A program made the position numbers and the translations under genes. A stretch of DNA of 64,000 bases from Pigmentiphaga kullae (GTDB taxonomy: Bacteria > Pseudomonadota > Gammaproteobacteria > Burkholderiales > Burkholderiaceae_B), in contig NZ_SGXC01000001.1 in assembly GCF_004216695.1 (NCBI RefSeq), forward strand, positions 1,860,001-1,924,000, read 5' to 3'. A model generated the notes under the pieces. That model made no database searches and was not told the DNA's origin. It saw only the letters and a list, made by a program, of their open reading frames with translations. This document shows, in pieces, positions 63,066 to 64,000 of the stretch. Within the stretch, counting starts at the first letter, position 1. Each line of letters starts with the position of its first letter.

Positions 63066-63974
63066 TCAGCCCCGTTCCTCGAACTGCTTGCAGTGGGCCG
63101 CCAGGTGGGCGCGGAAGGACGCGGCCGCCGGCGACAGCGAGCGGCCGGGCTGCGTGACCAGCTCGATCTTGCGATACACCACCGGGTCGTGCAGCACGCG
63201 AAAGCGCGCGCGCTTCGATCGGGCCAGCAGCCCCGCGTAGGACGGCAGTACCGCGATGCCCAGGCCGGCCTCGACCAGACCGATGGCCGACCACAGATAG
63301 TGCACCTCGAAGCGCGGCTCGGCCGCGATGCCCGACTGGTGCAGTACGCGGTCGATCTGCGGCAGCGAGCCGCTGGACTGCGGCACGACGATCATCGGCT
63401 GGCTGGCCAGGTCGGCCCAAGCCAGGTCCCGCCGTCGTCGCGCCAGCGGCCATGCGCTGGGAATCATGGCGCCCAGCGGATGGCGCATCAGCAGGCTGCG
63501 GTTCAGCTCCACCTCATTGCCGGTGAACACCCCCACGCCCAGGTCGACCTCGCCCTGCTGCACCTGCCGCAGGATGACGTCGACCGGCGCGTCGGACAGG
63601 CGGACTTCGATGGCGGGATGGGCGGCCTGGAAGGTGGCGATGGCGTCGGGCAGCAGTGTGGCCGCCATGACCGGCGTGGTCGCCACCGTGACGCGCCCGC
63701 GGCGCATCTGCACCAGGTCCTGGGTGCGGCGGATGGCTTGCTCGACTTCGCCCAGGATGCGTTCCGCATGCTGCAGGAATTCGGCGCCGCCCTCGGTGAC
63801 CGCGAGCTTGCGCGTAGACCGGTCCAGCAACTGCAAGCCCAGCTGGCCTTCGAGTTCGCGCACCAGCAGGCTGGTGGCGGACTGGGTCAGGTGCAGCCGC
63901 CGCGAGGCCGCGGTGAAACCGCCGCAATGCACGACTTCGACGAACGCGCGCATCTGGCGCAGGGTCACATTCAT
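63066..63974 (-). CDS. LysR family transcriptional regulator
   Basis: 302 residues with ATG 63974. The winged HTH is near residues 3-60 (MRAFVEVVHCGGFTAASRRL and TQSATSLLVRELEGQLG), then a linker helix and an effector domain from about 91 that ends in QPMIVVPQSSGSLPQI and VEAGLGIAVLPSY. CbbR/CysB-like in layout. It converges on the amidohydrolase, so it is a candidate regulator for the Bug/amidohydrolase pair. Its promoter lies at the right edge and is only partly visible. Confidence 0.92.
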   Translation of the reverse strand: MNVTLRQMRAFVEVVHCGGFTAASRRLHLTQSATSLLVRELEGQLGLQLLDRSTRKLAVTEGGAEFLQHAERILGEVEQAIRRTQDLVQMRRGRVTVATTPVMAATLLPDAIATFQAAHPAIEVRLSDAPVDVILRQVQQGEVDLGVGVFTGNEVELNRSLLMRHPLGAMIPSAWPLARRRRDLAWADLASQPMIVVPQSSGSLPQIDRVLHQSGIAAEPRFEVHYLWSAIGLVEAGLGIAVLPSYAGLLARSKRARFRVLHDPVVYRKIELVTQPGRSLSPAAASFRAHLAAHCKQFEERG

Positions 63975-64000
63975 ACGGCGAGGCCACCTATTCTTGCCTG

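Overview
The window is high-GC, densely coded DNA from a betaproteobacterium, most likely Alcaligenaceae (Bordetella or Achromobacter relatives). The evidence is the fmdB-DUF502-aspS order typical of Burkholderiales, two Bug-type (tripartite tricarboxylate) receptors, a non-discriminating-type AspRS, and many Alcaligenaceae-like transporters and LysR/MarR regulators. No rRNA, tRNA, phage or IS transposase was recognised.

Region 1 (1-17.1 kb) is a surface-glycan locus. Read leftwards it has a PIG-L deacetylase, a GT2 glycosyltransferase, an ABC exporter fused to a kinase-like ATPase and a receiver domain, an unknown protein, a GT4 enzyme, an SDR, a GmhB-like heptose phosphatase, a heptosyltransferase-like GT9, a NodU/TobZ-type carbamoyltransferase, a GT2, a second GT9, a GT4, a UDP-glucuronate decarboxylase-like enzyme and a partial sensor kinase. 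UDP-glucose dehydrogenase diverges from it at 15.7 kb. Most genes overlap by 4-14 bases, so the locus is probably one translationally coupled unit. My inference is that it makes a heptose-containing, carbamoylated glycan.

Region 2 (17.1-24.7 kb) holds a manganese catalase, a chemoreceptor, a putative Na+/H+ antiporter, and the fmdB-DUF502-aspS operon. A single 29-base sequence matching the type I-E CRISPR repeat pattern sits just ahead of fmdB.

Region 3 (24.7-36 kb) lies between aspS and an endonuclease/exonuclease/phosphatase gene that is often its near neighbour in Burkholderiales. It contains a Cys-rich SufR-like regulator divergent from an RND efflux operon that ends in a coupled MFS pump, then two VOC genes, a LysR regulator, a DUF423 protein and an FMN reductase. 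A nearly identical 87-bp direct repeat lies at 24.7 and 34.6 kb.

Region 4 (36-48 kb) has an MFS pump, a VanX-type dipeptidase, a manganese riboswitch ahead of a UPF0016 manganese exporter, a 5'-nucleotidase lipoprotein, a short GC-poor island with two orphan genes, and a fatty-acid beta-oxidation pair (multifunctional dehydrogenase plus thiolase).

Region 5 (47.6-64 kb) carries small metabolic operons: MarR/sulfatase/Bug receptor, phhB-phhA-SDR, an LLM oxidoreductase with a signal-less ModA-like protein, an ECF42-type sigma factor operon with two DGPF/YCII proteins, a VOC protein and an MFS pump, and a Bug receptor/amidohydrolase pair followed by a LysR regulator.
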